Positions 24,973 to 33,908 are shown, counted from the stretch's first letter. The stretch: DNA of 64,000 bases from Flavobacterium dankookense (GCF_004362665.1 NZ_SNXR01000012.1:248001-312000); one strand, 5' to 3'. The notes: generated from the letters alone by a model not told the origin. Made by a program: numbers and translations.

Positions 24973-26874
24973 ATGAAAAAATTATTTTTAATCTCTACAA
25001 TTATAATGAGTACAACTTCATTGGCTCAAGAAGTCCTTTCTCCTGAAACACTATGGAAATTAGGAAGAGTTACACCACTCGGAATTTCCATCGACGGAAA
25101 AAATATCGTTTATAAAGTGGCAATTCCTTCCATAGAAGAAAACAAGTCCAACTCTAAATTCTATACCATTCCAGTTACTGGAGGAAATGCTATTGAGGTA
25201 AAAGAAACCAAAGATTTAGTCAAAGACAAAAATGTTTCTCCCGATGGAAAATACATACTTTCTTCCCAAGAAGTAAAAACCGAAAATATTCTCGGAAAAG
25301 AAATTTACCCCGAACTTAAAAAAGCCGATGCACAAGTATATAACGGGTTAGATTATCGCCATTGGGATACTTGGAACAACGGAAGCCACAACCACGTTTT
25401 CTTTGCCGAAAACAAAGAAAAAGCCAAAGTAATAGACATTATGCCTAATGAGCCGTATGACAGTCCACAAAAACCATTTGGTGGCGATGAAGATTACACT
25501 TGGTCGCCCGACGGCAAAAGCATCATTTATGTTTGCAAAAAGAAATTCGGTACCGATTACGCTTTGTCAACCAATACTGATTTATACGAATACAACATCG
25601 AGACAAAAACGACAACTAATTTAACCGAAAGCAACAAAGGATACGACACCAATCCAATATTTTCCCCAACCGGAAACTTAACTTGGCTTCAAATGAAACG
25701 TGATGGTTATGAAGCCGATAAAAACGACATCATCGTTCGTTTTAAAGGAATGGACATCAATTTAACCGCCAATTGGGATGGTTCTGTGGACAATATGCTG
25801 TGGAGCAACGATGGAAAAAAAGTCTATTTCACTGCAGCTGTTGATGGAACAAAACAATTATTCGAAGTGAATTTTCCAGGATTAACAAGAATTGCTGTTA
25901 CGGTTAAACAAGTTACTTCAGGTGATTTTGATGTGAATGATTTCATAGGTTTTTCAGGCGATAACATCATCGTTACAAGAACCGATATGAACCATGCTCC
26001 AGAAATCTATTCGTATAATCTAAAGAAAAAAACCTGGCTACAAATCACAAAAACCAATGACGATACTTACGCTAAATTAGCTTTACCAAAATACGAAAGA
26101 CGTTATGTAACCACAACCGATGGCAAAAAAATGTTGGTTTGGGTAATTCTTCCGCCAAATTTTGATAAAAACAAAAAATATCCAGCCTTATTGTATTGTC
26201 AAGGCGGACCGCAATCACCATTAACCCAAAGCTATTCGTTCCGTTGGAATTTCTCCCTAATGGCTTCACAAGGTTATGTAGTTGTAGCACCAAACCGTCG
26301 CGGAATGTTCGGTCACGGACAAGAATGGAACGAAAAAATCTCAAAAGATTGGGGTGGACAAGTAATGGACGATTACCTTTCCGCAATTGATGATGTAGCA
26401 AAAGAAACCTATGTCGATAAATCACGTTTAGGAGCAGTTGGAGCAAGTTATGGTGGTTATTCCGTTTTCTACCTTGCCGGAATTCATAACAATCGCTTTA
26501 AAACCTTTATTTCACACTGCGGCGTTTTCAATATGGAAAGTATGTATGGAACAACCGAAGAAATGTTCTTCACTGATTGGGAAAATGGTGGCGCTTATTG
26601 GGAAAAAGACAATGCAATAGCACAAAAAACCTATGCCAAATTCAACCCAATAAAATTAGTTGACAAATGGAACACACCAATCTTGGTTATCCACGGTGGA
26701 AAAGACTACCGTGTACCAATTGGTCAAGGACAAGAAGCCTTTCAAGCAGCACAACTTCGCGGAGTAAAAAGCCGTTTTCTATATTTCCCTGAAGAAAACC
26801 ATTGGGTACTAAAACCACAAAATGCGTTAGTTTGGCAACGAGAATTTTATAAATGGTTAAACGAAACGTTGTAA
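24973..26874 (+). CDS. secreted S9-family (prolyl oligopeptidase) serine peptidase
   Basis: 633 aa. A signal peptide (MKKLFLISTIIMSTTSLAQ) leads to a WD40-like propeller (TWSPDGKSIIYVCKK, MLWSNDGKKVYFTAAVDG) and an alpha/beta hydrolase. The catalytic triad is Ser492 (GASYGGY), Asp578 (HGGKDYRVP) and His610 (EENHWV). The layout fits acylaminoacyl/dipeptidyl peptidases that cut peptides imported into the periplasm. It is monocistronic, with a terminator at 26991. Confidence 0.95.
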   Translation: MKKLFLISTIIMSTTSLAQEVLSPETLWKLGRVTPLGISIDGKNIVYKVAIPSIEENKSNSKFYTIPVTGGNAIEVKETKDLVKDKNVSPDGKYILSSQEVKTENILGKEIYPELKKADAQVYNGLDYRHWDTWNNGSHNHVFFAENKEKAKVIDIMPNEPYDSPQKPFGGDEDYTWSPDGKSIIYVCKKKFGTDYALSTNTDLYEYNIETKTTTNLTESNKGYDTNPIFSPTGNLTWLQMKRDGYEADKNDIIVRFKGMDINLTANWDGSVDNMLWSNDGKKVYFTAAVDGTKQLFEVNFPGLTRIAVTVKQVTSGDFDVNDFIGFSGDNIIVTRTDMNHAPEIYSYNLKKKTWLQITKTNDDTYAKLALPKYERRYVTTTDGKKMLVWVILPPNFDKNKKYPALLYCQGGPQSPLTQSYSFRWNFSLMASQGYVVVAPNRRGMFGHGQEWNEKISKDWGGQVMDDYLSAIDDVAKETYVDKSRLGAVGASYGGYSVFYLAGIHNNRFKTFISHCGVFNMESMYGTTEEMFFTDWENGGAYWEKDNAIAQKTYAKFNPIKLVDKWNTPILVIHGGKDYRVPIGQGQEAFQAAQLRGVKSRFLYFPEENHWVLKPQNALVWQREFYKWLNETL

Positions 26875-26907
26875 ATCAAATAACAACCGGTTTAATCAAA
26901 ACCGTCA

Positions 26908-26957
26908 GTTCGAGTTTTTTTTGTGTAGAGAAACGGAACAAAAAAAGTATCGAGAAC
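26908..26957. repeat. imperfect inverted repeat after the S9 peptidase gene
   Basis: The arms GTTCGAGTTTTTTTTGT and ACAAAAAAAGTATCGAGAAC pair with a few mismatches around a loop of about 13 nt. It is similar in style to other dispersed flavobacterial hairpins. Confidence 0.55.
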
Positions 26958-26990
26958 CAATTACTCCAATACAATAAATAAAATAGCAAT

Positions 26991-27022
26991 AAAAAACCCA
27001 ACTTTCTCGAGTTGGGTTTTTT
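26991..27022 (+). terminator. terminator of the S9 peptidase gene
   Basis: A perfect stem AAAAAACCCAACT / AGTTGGGTTTTTT with a 6-nt loop. Confidence 0.92.
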
Positions 27023-27047
27023 ATAGAACTAACTAGATACTTTTAAC

Positions 27048-27257
27048 TATTGCAATATAACTTTTATATTATACAATACTGTTTTTAAGTATTGCAATAT
27101 TACTTTTATATAATACAATATCACTTGTAGTTATTACAATTCTTGTTTTTATTTTTAGAAGTAGTATTGTTAGTTGTTGAATTCTTGTTTTATTTTTTGT
27201 TAATATTATTGTAAGTAATGCAATACTATTTTTACTTTTTACTTACTTTTATAATAG
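27048..27257. repeat. 42-bp-period repeat array upstream of the regulator gene
   Basis: TATTGCAATA stands at 27048 and 27090, TATTACAAT at 27132 and TAATGCAATA at 27216, all at multiples of 42 bp. At the missing phase (27174) the word AATTCTTGTTTT repeats the third unit at +42. The first two units also share CTTTTATAT-ATACAATA. Five degenerate units thus fill the space between the S9 terminator and the promoter-proximal part of the regulator gene. There is no coding content. Confidence 0.8.
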
Positions 27258-27273
27258 TTAAACAATAATCATT

Positions 27274-27630
27274 ATGCTATATCTCAATCTCGCATCCATT
27301 TTTAAGGCACGACAAATAGAAAAACCCTACTCATTTCTGGTCAAAATAGGTATTGCGCCACATACAGCTTCAAAAATCATTCGCAACGATATGCACGTTT
27401 TACGTTTAAACCATGTCGAGTTAATTTGTCTTCACCTTCATTGTGAACCAAATGATTTATTAGCCTTTAAACCTGAAAAAAACATGCTTTTAAACAACAA
27501 TCATCCATTAAATAAGTTAATTCCACAACAAGAAGAATTCAATTGGCAGGAAACACTAAAAACACTTCCGGTTTCTAAACTCAAGGAAGTTGCCAAGTTC
27601 CTTAACGATACCAATCAAGAAGACCAATAA
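27274..27630 (+). CDS. XRE-like HTH transcriptional regulator
   Basis: 118 aa. The N-terminal 65 residues form a Cro/CI-like helix-turn-helix domain: YSFLVKIGIAPHTASKIIRNDMHVLRLNHVELICLHLHCEPNDLLAF. The last 50 residues form a short helical tail (NWQETLKTLPVSKLKEVAKFLND). There is no ligand or peptidase domain. The operator-like 42-bp array directly upstream suggests autoregulation. It ends at a strong shared terminator facing accC. Confidence 0.88.
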   Translation: MLYLNLASIFKARQIEKPYSFLVKIGIAPHTASKIIRNDMHVLRLNHVELICLHLHCEPNDLLAFKPEKNMLLNNNHPLNKLIPQQEEFNWQETLKTLPVSKLKEVAKFLNDTNQEDQ

Positions 27631-27722
27631 GTATAAAAGCTAAAGTCAAGAAAGAAATATACAGAGTGAAGTCCAAATACTTTCAAAGAGTTAATATCAG
27701 AAAGAGAAATAGGCTAAAAAAC

Positions 27723-27749
27723 AAAAACCTCACTAATTAGTGAGGTTTT
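27723..27749. terminator. bidirectional terminator between the regulator gene and accC
   Basis: AAAACCTCACTAA / TTAGTGAGGTTTT, a perfect palindrome with A- and T-tracts on the two sides, serves both convergent genes. Confidence 0.92.
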
Positions 27750-27753
27750 CTAT

Positions 27754-29100
27754 TTATTCCGGATCGTTCATTTTAAACGTTTCCATAAACTTAGTAGTAT
27801 AATTTCCAGCAACATAATCTGGTTCATCCATCAATTGTCTGTGGAATGGAATAGTCGTTTTAATTCCTTCAATATAAAACTCATCCAAAGCACGTTTCAT
27901 TTTATTAATGGCTTCTTCTCTTGTTTGCGCTGTTGTAATCAACTTAGCAATCATCGAGTCATAATTTGGCGGAATAGTATATCCAGCATATACGTGAGTA
28001 TCCAAACGAACACCATGACCACCTGGCGAATGTAAAACAGTAATCTTTCCTGGCGAAGGTCTAAAATCATTATATGGATCTTCAGCATTAATTCTACATT
28101 CGATTGAATGCAACTGTGGAAGATAATTTTTACCCGAAATTGGCACACCAGCAGCAACTAATATCTGCTCACGAATTAAGTCATAATCGATAACTTGTTC
28201 CGTAATTGGATGTTCCACCTGAATACGAGTATTCATTTCCATAAAATAGAAATTACGGTGTTTATCTACAAGAAACTCAACAGTTCCTGCACCTTCATAA
28301 CTAATAAATTCAGCTGCTCTAACTGCTGCTTCACCCATTTTTGTTCTCAATTCGTCAGTCATGAAAGGCGATGGCGTTTCTTCTGTCAATTTTTGATGAC
28401 GTCGTTGCACAGAACAATCTCTTTCAGACAAGTGACACGCTTTTCCAAAAGAATCACCAACCACTTGAATTTCGATATGTCTTGGTTCTTCAATAAGTTT
28501 TTCCAAATACATCCCATCATTTCCAAACGCGGCAGCAGATTCTTGACGAGCACTTTCCCATGCTTTTAATAAGTCTTCTTTTTTCCAAACGGCACGCATT
28601 CCTTTTCCACCACCACCAGCGGTTGCTTTTAGCATTACTGGATAACCAAATTCATCAGCAATTTTTTCTGCTTGTTCATAGGACTCTAAAATCCCTTCTG
28701 ATCCAGGAACACAAGGAACTCCAGCAGCTTTCATTGTAGCTTTTGCAGAAGCTTTGTCACCCATTCTGTCAATCATTTCAGGAGAAGCACCAATAAACTT
28801 GATACCATGTTCCTGACATATTTTAGAGAATTTTGCATTTTCAGACAAGAAACCATAACCTGGATGAATTGCATCAGCATTAGTGATTTCGGCAGCTGCA
28901 ATAATGTTCGACATTTTCAAGTAAGATAAATTACTTGGCGGCGGACCAATACAAACGGCTTCGTCTGCAAATTTTACATGTAAACTTTCCGAATCGGCTG
29001 TTGAATAAACCGCTACGGTTTTGATGCCCATTTCTTTACAGGTTCTAATCACACGAAGTGCAATTTCACCTCTATTGGCTATAAGTATTTTTTTAAACAT
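27754..29100 (-). CDS. accC: acetyl-CoA carboxylase, biotin carboxylase subunit
   Basis: 448 aa, the standard length. It starts [25 protein letters not shown]. The ATP-grasp loop GGGGKGM, the biotin carboxylase motifs [12 protein letters not shown] and [15 protein letters not shown], and the C-terminal RMKRAL-like region are all present. It carboxylates biotin on AccB, the first step of fatty-acid synthesis. It is the last gene of the yceD-rpmF-fabH-accB-accC unit; 91 bp with repeated CTTCTAACTTC words separate it from accB. Confidence 0.97.
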   Translation of the reverse strand: MFKKILIANRGEIALRVIRTCKEMGIKTVAVYSTADSESLHVKFADEAVCIGPPPSNLSYLKMSNIIAAAEITNADAIHPGYGFLSENAKFSKICQEHGIKFIGASPEMIDRMGDKASAKATMKAAGVPCVPGSEGILESYEQAEKIADEFGYPVMLKATAGGGGKGMRAVWKKEDLLKAWESARQESAAAFGNDGMYLEKLIEEPRHIEIQVVGDSFGKACHLSERDCSVQRRHQKLTEETPSPFMTDELRTKMGEAAVRAAEFISYEGAGTVEFLVDKHRNFYFMEMNTRIQVEHPITEQVIDYDLIREQILVAAGVPISGKNYLPQLHSIECRINAEDPYNDFRPSPGKITVLHSPGGHGVRLDTHVYAGYTIPPNYDSMIAKLITTAQTREEAINKMKRALDEFYIEGIKTTIPFHRQLMDEPDYVAGNYTTKFMETFKMNDPE

Positions 29101-29104
29101 AATT

Positions 29105-29190
29105 TTATAATTAGATAATTAGACAATGTGTCAATTAGACAATTTGTGAAGAAAGAAAACTTCTAACTTCCAACTTCTAACTTCTAACTT
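29105..29190. repeat. word-repeat spacer between accB and accC
   Basis: Repeated ATTAGACAAT words are followed by three CTTCTAACTTC/CTTCCAACTTC words. This is the same kind of simple, language-like spacer seen in the Bat operon. It is non-coding. Confidence 0.55.
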
Positions 29191-29191
29191 T

Positions 29192-29668
29192 TTATGATGG
29201 ATCAACTAAAAATAATGGTTGATCAAATTCTACTGGCGACATATCATCAACCAATATTTTAACAATTTTACCAGAAATTTCAGCTTCAATTTCGTTGAAT
29301 AATTTCATCGCTTCAACTACGCAAAGGACATCACCTTTTTGAATTGAACTACCAACTTCTACAAAAACAGGTTTGTCTGGTGAAGGTTTGCGGTAGAAAG
29401 TTCCAATCATTGGCGATTTTATAGTGATATATTTTGAATTATCATCTGCCGCAACTACTGGTGCTGCAGGTGCTGCAACTGCTGGAGCCGCAACAGGAGC
29501 TTGGATAGCTTGTTGCATTGGCGCTTGTTGTACATAAGTGATATCAGGTGAGTTACCTTCAAGAGTTGTTCTGATAGTAATTTTTATTTCACCAGTTTCT
29601 AACTTTACTTCAGCAACTCCAGAATTGGATACAAATTTGATAAGGTTTTGAATTTCTTTTAAATCCAT
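29192..29668 (-). CDS. accB: acetyl-CoA carboxylase biotin carboxyl carrier protein
   Basis: 158 aa. The N-terminal region is followed by an Ala/Pro-rich flexible linker (about residues 47-75) and a biotinyl domain whose target Lys122 lies in VVEAMKLFNEIEAE. Length and architecture are standard. It starts 22 bp after fabH. Confidence 0.97.
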   Translation of the reverse strand: MDLKEIQNLIKFVSNSGVAEVKLETGEIKITIRTTLEGNSPDITYVQQAPMQQAIQAPVAAPAVAAPAAPVVAADDNSKYITIKSPMIGTFYRKPSPDKPVFVEVGSSIQKGDVLCVVEAMKLFNEIEAEISGKIVKILVDDMSPVEFDQPLFLVDPS

Positions 29669-29690
29669 AATTAGTTAGTTTAAATTAGTT

Positions 29691-30689
29691 TTATTGTTTG
29701 TTGTATGCCCATTTTAGATAAATCGAACCCCAAGTGAATCCGCCACCAAATGCTGCAAATATTAAGTTATCTCCTTTTTTTAGTTTATCTTCAAAATCAT
29801 GAAGTAACAATGGTAAAGTAGCAGATGTTGTATTGCCATATCGATGAATATTTACCAATACTTTTTCTTCATCTAGTTCCATTCTATTGGCAGTTGCATC
29901 AATAATTCTTTTATTAGCTTGGTGAGCAATTAACCAATTAACGTCATCTTTGGTTAAATTATTTCGCTCCATTATTTTTGCGCTTACATCAGCCATTCCA
30001 GAAACAGCATATTTGAAAACAGTTTTACCATCTTGAAAAACAAAGTGTTGTCTATTTTCTACTGTTTCAATTGATGGAGGAAGAATAGAACCTCCAGCAT
30101 CTATTTTAAGGTATTCTCTACCAATACCGTCACTTTTTAAAATTTCATCTTGTAGTCCAAGACCTTCGTAATTTGGCTCAAACAAAACAGCTCCAGCACC
30201 ATCACCAAAAATAATACACGTTGCTCTATCCGTATAATCAATAATTGATGACATTTTATCTGCACCAATCAGCAATACTTTTTTATATCTTCCAGATTGA
30301 ATATAAGCTGCGGCACTTGACATTCCATATAAAAAGCTTGAACATGCAGCTTGTAAATCGTAAGAAAAAGCATTAATAGCTCCAATTTGACTTGCTACAT
30401 AAACTCCTGTTGAAGCAACTGGCATATCAGGCGTTGTAGTTGCCATGATTACTAAATCAATTTCTTCAGGGTTAATGTTAGCTTTAGCGATTAAATCTTG
30501 CGCAGCTTTGATTGCCATAAAAGAAGTTCCTTTTCCTTTTTCTTTCAAAAGTCTTCTTTCTTTGATTCCTGTTCGAGTGGTAATCCATTCATCATTGGTA
30601 TCAACCATAGTTTCCAGTACTTGATTTGAGAGTACAAATTCTGGAACATAGGCTCCAACTGCGGTAATTGCGGCTGTAATTGTAGTCAT
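29691..30689 (-). CDS. fabH: beta-ketoacyl-ACP synthase III
   Basis: 332 aa. The catalytic Cys116 is in AACSSFLYG, His in WLIAHQANKRI and Asn in RYGNTTSATLP. The enzyme condenses an acyl-CoA primer with malonyl-ACP to start fatty-acid chains; in this phylum it often accepts branched primers. It sits between rpmF and accB, the usual flavobacterial order. Confidence 0.96.
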   Translation of the reverse strand: MTTITAAITAVGAYVPEFVLSNQVLETMVDTNDEWITTRTGIKERRLLKEKGKGTSFMAIKAAQDLIAKANINPEEIDLVIMATTTPDMPVASTGVYVASQIGAINAFSYDLQAACSSFLYGMSSAAAYIQSGRYKKVLLIGADKMSSIIDYTDRATCIIFGDGAGAVLFEPNYEGLGLQDEILKSDGIGREYLKIDAGGSILPPSIETVENRQHFVFQDGKTVFKYAVSGMADVSAKIMERNNLTKDDVNWLIAHQANKRIIDATANRMELDEEKVLVNIHRYGNTTSATLPLLLHDFEDKLKKGDNLIFAAFGGGFTWGSIYLKWAYNKQ

Positions 30690-30802
30690 AAAAATGGTAT
30701 AATTCTTTTCAAATTAATGAAATTGAAAAGTTGTGGAAATTACAAAAAATAATTATATCTAGTATAATTAGATTTGGATATTTTTTTAAATTAAGTAAAA
30801 CA

Positions 30803-30826
30803 AAAAACTCCCACATAGTGAGAGTT
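30803..30826 (-). terminator. possible terminator or attenuator after rpmF
   Basis: The stem AAACTCTCAC / GTGGGAGTTT, with one mismatch, is followed by T residues on the minus strand, 20 bp after the rpmF stop. fabH continues in the same direction 114 bp on, so it may only reduce read-through. Confidence 0.65.
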
Positions 30827-30846
30827 TAGTCCTTTAAAAACTTTAC

Positions 30847-31041
30847 TTATGCAACAGCTACTGATTTATCAATAACTACTTGTCCTCTGTAATACATTTT
30901 ACCTTCATGCCAGTAAGCTCTGTGGTATAAATGTGCTTCTCCTGTTATAGGACAAGTTGCAATCTGAGCTGCAGTTGCTTTATAGTGAGTTCTTCTTTTG
31001 TCTCTTCTCGTTTTGGAGATTTTTCTCTTAGGATGTGCCAT
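30847..31041 (-). CDS. rpmF: 50S ribosomal protein L32
   Basis: 64 aa, basic N-terminus [19 protein letters not shown]. The zinc-ribbon cysteines of some L32 proteins are reduced to one (ATCPITGE), as in Bacteroidetes. It starts 9 bp after the yceD gene, the conserved pairing. Confidence 0.96.
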   Translation of the reverse strand: MAHPKRKISKTRRDKRRTHYKATAAQIATCPITGEAHLYHRAYWHEGKMYYRGQVVIDKSVAVA

Positions 31042-31050
31042 TTTACTATA

Positions 31051-31593
31051 TTATTTATCCGTTAATAGTTGTTTTAATTTGTCCCAACGTGGGTCAATAT
31101 TTTCTTCTTTTTTATTTTCTTCCTCTTCGTCTTTTACCTGAATTGCATTTAGTTTGTCTAAAGCATCCGATTTTAATGTTCCATCTTTAACACCAGGATG
31201 AACCCTTTTTTGAGGTATAGAAAGTGCAATTATTTCATAAATATATTGCGACAAATCTATTTGATGTTCACCATGTGGAAGAATTAATAGTTCATCATTA
31301 TCATTATTAAATTCTTCACCAAATTGAACAACTAATTTTAGACTTCCTTTTATTGGTAAATCGAAAAATTCGCCTGTCAAATCGCAAGGGACATTAACTG
31401 TTCCTTTGTGTTTAAAGTTGATTTCAAGCATGGTGTTTTTTTTATCTAAAACAACAGCGACTTTTATATCGCAATGCTCAAATTCATCAAAACCAAATTC
31501 ATCAAAGAACTTTTTACTGATTTGAAAATCAAATTGATGCTTTCCTAATTTTAATCCTATAAAAGGTATTAAATATTCATTGGTACTTTTCAT
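31051..31593 (-). CDS. yceD: DUF177 / YceD-family protein
   Basis: 180 aa, soluble. The DUF177 core is visible (HKGTVNVPCDLTGEFFDLPI, LVVQFG, IDLSQYIYEIIALSIPQKRVHP). The family is linked to 23S rRNA and L32 accumulation. It is the first gene of the yceD-rpmF-fabH-acc unit, with a promoter at 31629-31656. Confidence 0.93.
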   Translation of the reverse strand: MKSTNEYLIPFIGLKLGKHQFDFQISKKFFDEFGFDEFEHCDIKVAVVLDKKNTMLEINFKHKGTVNVPCDLTGEFFDLPIKGSLKLVVQFGEEFNNDNDELLILPHGEHQIDLSQYIYEIIALSIPQKRVHPGVKDGTLKSDALDKLNAIQVKDEEEENKKEENIDPRWDKLKQLLTDK

Positions 31594-31628
31594 CTCAACA
31601 ACAATTTTCCTTCAAATATTCAGGAGTG

Positions 31629-31656
31629 CAAAGATATAAAATTATTGCAATTCCAA
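31629..31656 (-). promoter_or_regulatory. promoter of the yceD-rpmF-fabH-acc operon
   Basis: Read on the minus strand: TTG at 31656-31654, a 17-nt spacer, then TATCTTTG at 31636-31629, an exact fit to the Bacteroidetes vegetative consensus. The leader is about 29 nt. Confidence 0.7.
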
Positions 31657-31679
31657 TAATCTTATCAACATTTTTTTGT

Positions 31680-32726
31680 TTATAATTGCTTTTCCTTTGT
31701 TTTTAAGGGGTTTTTACTGATTTCTGCGTGCTCTAATCGTGAATTATAGATGTCAATTGCCAAATAAACGGCTTCTCTAAACGAATTATTGTCGGCAATT
31801 CCTTTTCCTGCAATTTCATATGCTGTGCCATGATCAGGAGAAGTTCTAATTTTATTTAATCCGGCAGTATAATTTACTCCGTTTCCAAAGGACAATGTTT
31901 TAAAAGGAATTAATCCTTGGTCATGATAGGTTGCAATAACCGCATCATATTTTTCATATTGTCCACTTCCAAAAAAACCATCGGCAGGAAATGGTCCAAA
32001 AACTAATTTTCCGCTTTCAAATATTTTTTTAATGGTAGGTTTTAAAATTTTATCATCTTCATTGCCAATAACACCATTATCGCCGGCATGAGGATTTAGT
32101 GCTAACACTGCAATTTTAGGTTTGTTTATACTAAAATCTTGACTTAATGTTTTATGGATGACGCCGATTTTTTTTGTAATTAAATCTTCAGTTAGATGTT
32201 TCGCTACTTCATTTACTGGGATGTGATCAGTAATTAATCCTACTCGCAGTGTGTCTTGAACCATTAACATCAAGGCATTTCCATCTAATTCTTTGTCTAA
32301 ATAATCGGTATGTCCAGGAAATTTAAATTCCTCCGATTGAATGTTGGATTTATTAATTGGTGCAGTAACTAAAGCGTCAATAAATCCTTCTTTCAAAGCT
32401 TTTGTAGCAGCAACAAATGATTTTATAGCGTATTTTCCAGCGTTTTCATTATTGTTTCCAAAAGATATATCTACACCTTCACGCCAAACATTTAAAATAT
32501 TTATTTTTCCAATAACGATTTGTTCTAATTTATCAATTCCATGAAGTTGAGCGGTAAGTTCAAAGTGTTTTTTTATGAAAGAAACAATTTTAACGTTAGC
32601 AAAAATTACAGGTGTACAAAGTTCTAACATTCGACTGTCTTCAAATGTTTTTAGGATAATTTCACTTCCAATTCCGTTTAAATCTCCTATAGAAATACCT
32701 ACAATTATATTTTCTGCTTTTTTCAT
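31680..32726 (-). CDS. pdxA: 4-hydroxythreonine-4-phosphate dehydrogenase
   Basis: 348 aa. Opens with the PdxA motif GISIGDLNGIGSEI. Metal-binding and catalytic segments are present: KFPGHTDYL, LALNPHAGDNG and ATYHDQGLIPFK. The tail is KIRTSPDHGTAYEIAGKG. The enzyme acts in DXP-dependent pyridoxal phosphate synthesis. It diverges from ribE across 60 bp with a -7 box on each strand. Confidence 0.97.
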   Translation of the reverse strand: MKKAENIIVGISIGDLNGIGSEIILKTFEDSRMLELCTPVIFANVKIVSFIKKHFELTAQLHGIDKLEQIVIGKINILNVWREGVDISFGNNNENAGKYAIKSFVAATKALKEGFIDALVTAPINKSNIQSEEFKFPGHTDYLDKELDGNALMLMVQDTLRVGLITDHIPVNEVAKHLTEDLITKKIGVIHKTLSQDFSINKPKIAVLALNPHAGDNGVIGNEDDKILKPTIKKIFESGKLVFGPFPADGFFGSGQYEKYDAVIATYHDQGLIPFKTLSFGNGVNYTAGLNKIRTSPDHGTAYEIAGKGIADNNSFREAVYLAIDIYNSRLEHAEISKNPLKTKEKQL

Positions 32727-32749
32727 AAGAAGGGCAAATTATTTATTGC

Positions 32750-32757
32750 TAATTTTG
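32750..32757 (+). promoter_or_regulatory. candidate -7 box (TAATTTTG) for ribE
   Basis: The box lies 29 nt before the ribE ATG and matches TAnnTTTG. No clear -33 TTG was found. Confidence 0.5.
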
Positions 32758-32762
32758 AGGTG

Positions 32763-32770
32763 CAAATTTA
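32763..32770 (-). promoter_or_regulatory. candidate -7 box (TAAATTTG) for pdxA
   Basis: Minus-strand TAAATTTG lies 37 nt before the pdxA ATG, back to back with the ribE box. Confidence 0.5.
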
Positions 32771-32786
32771 GTAAAATAAAACTACA

Positions 32787-33377
32787 ATGTTTACAGGAAT
32801 AATAGAAACACTCGGAATTATAAAGGATATTGAAAAAGAAGGTGATAATCTTCACATAACAGTTTCTTCATCAATAACTGATGAATTGAAAATTGACCAA
32901 AGTGTAGCGCATAATGGCGTTTGCTTGACGGTTGTTGCAATCAATAATGATGAATATAAGGTTACGGCCATTAAAGAAACTATTCTTAAAACAAATTTAT
33001 CTCAATGGAAAGTTGGTGATTTTGTTAATTTAGAACGAGCCATGAGACTTGGAGATAGACTAGATGGTCATATTGTTCAAGGACATGTTGATCAAACTGG
33101 AGAATGTATTTCTATTGAAGAAGCTAATGGTAGTTGGTATTTTACTTTTGAATATGATTGTAAACTAAACAACATAACTATTGAAAAAGGTTCTGTCACT
33201 GTTAATGGTGTTAGCTTAACGGTCTTAAATTCAAAGGAAAATCAATTTAGTGTTGCCATAATTCCATATACTTATGAGCATACTAATTTCAATAGCTTTT
33301 CAGTTGGCTCAAAAGTCAACTTAGAATTTGATGTTATTGGTAAATATGTAACTAGGCTAAATTCTTTACATAAATAA
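32787..33377 (+). CDS. ribE: riboflavin synthase alpha subunit
   Basis: 196 aa with the two internally homologous lumazine-binding domains: MFTGIIETLG with VAHNGVCLTVVAI, and LDGHIVQGHVDQTG with TVNGVSLTVL. It catalyses dismutation of two dimethyl-ribityllumazines to riboflavin. No FMN riboswitch is seen upstream. Confidence 0.97.
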   Translation: MFTGIIETLGIIKDIEKEGDNLHITVSSSITDELKIDQSVAHNGVCLTVVAINNDEYKVTAIKETILKTNLSQWKVGDFVNLERAMRLGDRLDGHIVQGHVDQTGECISIEEANGSWYFTFEYDCKLNNITIEKGSVTVNGVSLTVLNSKENQFSVAIIPYTYEHTNFNSFSVGSKVNLEFDVIGKYVTRLNSLHK

Positions 33378-33411
33378 AAAAAAAGCTTCAAATTAATTTG
33401 AAGCTTTTTTT
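33376..33411. terminator. bidirectional terminator between ribE and the small proline-rich gene
   Basis: A perfect palindrome, AAAAAAAGCTTCAAATT / AATTTGAAGCTTTTTTT. It overlaps the last codons of the minus-strand gene, so that gene ends inside the terminator. Confidence 0.92.
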
Positions 33412-33614
33412 ATTGCGTTGGATTTTCCGATTTTATAAAATCCATAAATTACAGAAATTAAAATAAGAATAATTACACTATTATCAATAGGTAATCCTGG
33501 CGGCGGCGGCGGCAAAGTTGGCGGCGGCGGCGCTGGTTCGTCAGCAAATGTTGGGATAAAACTCAACAAAAATGCAGAAATAACTAATAAATTTTTATTC
33601 GGGACAATTCTCAT
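33393..33614 (-). CDS. small exported proline-rich membrane protein
   Basis: 73 aa. A signal peptide (LLVISAFLLSFIPTFA) is followed by a Pro-rich segment (DEPAPPPPTLPPPPPGLPID). A single hydrophobic helix (NSVIILILISVIYGFYKI) and a basic tail (GKSNAIKKASN) end it. The Pro-rich/transmembrane/basic layout resembles C-terminal sorting tails and is common in short flavobacterial proteins. The function is unknown. The Pro run is encoded by GGCGGC repeats, much more GC-rich than the surroundings. Confidence 0.75.
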   Translation of the reverse strand: MRIVPNKNLLVISAFLLSFIPTFADEPAPPPPTLPPPPPGLPIDNSVIILILISVIYGFYKIGKSNAIKKASN

Positions 33615-33834
33615 AGTGCGTAAAAGTATAAAAAAAATCTAATCTCCAAAATAAATTATTTGTTTTATCTAAAAATTAATACAAATTTAATCTAGAAAAG
33701 GACTTAACCTTTGTCTAGATTAGAAATTTCTAATTTAAAAAAAACATTTTATATCTATAAAATAATAAACGTTTTTTTTTGCATTCTGGTTTTATTAAAT
33801 AAAAAAACCTCAAAATGAGGTCTTTTTAAAAATG
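33615..33834. other. AT-rich intergenic region
   Basis: About 220 bp of A/T-rich sequence with homopolymer runs, ending in the tRNA terminator. I see no ORF or clear promoter. Confidence 0.6.
33801..33827 (-). terminator. terminator of the tRNA gene
   Basis: The stem ACCTCA / TGAGGT with an AAA loop is followed on the minus strand by seven T residues. Confidence 0.85.
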
Positions 33835-33908
33835 TGGTCCCACTTGGGCTCGAACCAAGGACCACCTGATTATGAGTCAGGTGCTCTAACCAACTGAGCT
33901 ATAGGACC
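33835..33908 (-). tRNA. tRNA with CAU anticodon (Ile2 or elongator Met)
   Basis: 74 nt. The cloverleaf closes fully: acceptor GGTCCTA / TGGGACC with discriminator A, D-arm AGCTCAGTTGGTTAGAGC, anticodon loop CTCATAA, T-arm CTTGG-TTCGAGC-CCAAG. CCA is not encoded. Acceptor pairs C4-G69 and C5-G68 are those recognised by TilS in E. coli tRNA-Ile2, while E. coli Met has U-A and A-U there, so Ile2 (lysidine-modified) is favoured. The D-loop also fits elongator Met. Confidence 0.95.

Noticed and set aside
27048..27257. 42-bp array as CRISPR or replication iterons
   Set aside because: Units are degenerate over their whole length with no spacers, and no replication initiator gene or DnaA-box cluster lies nearby.
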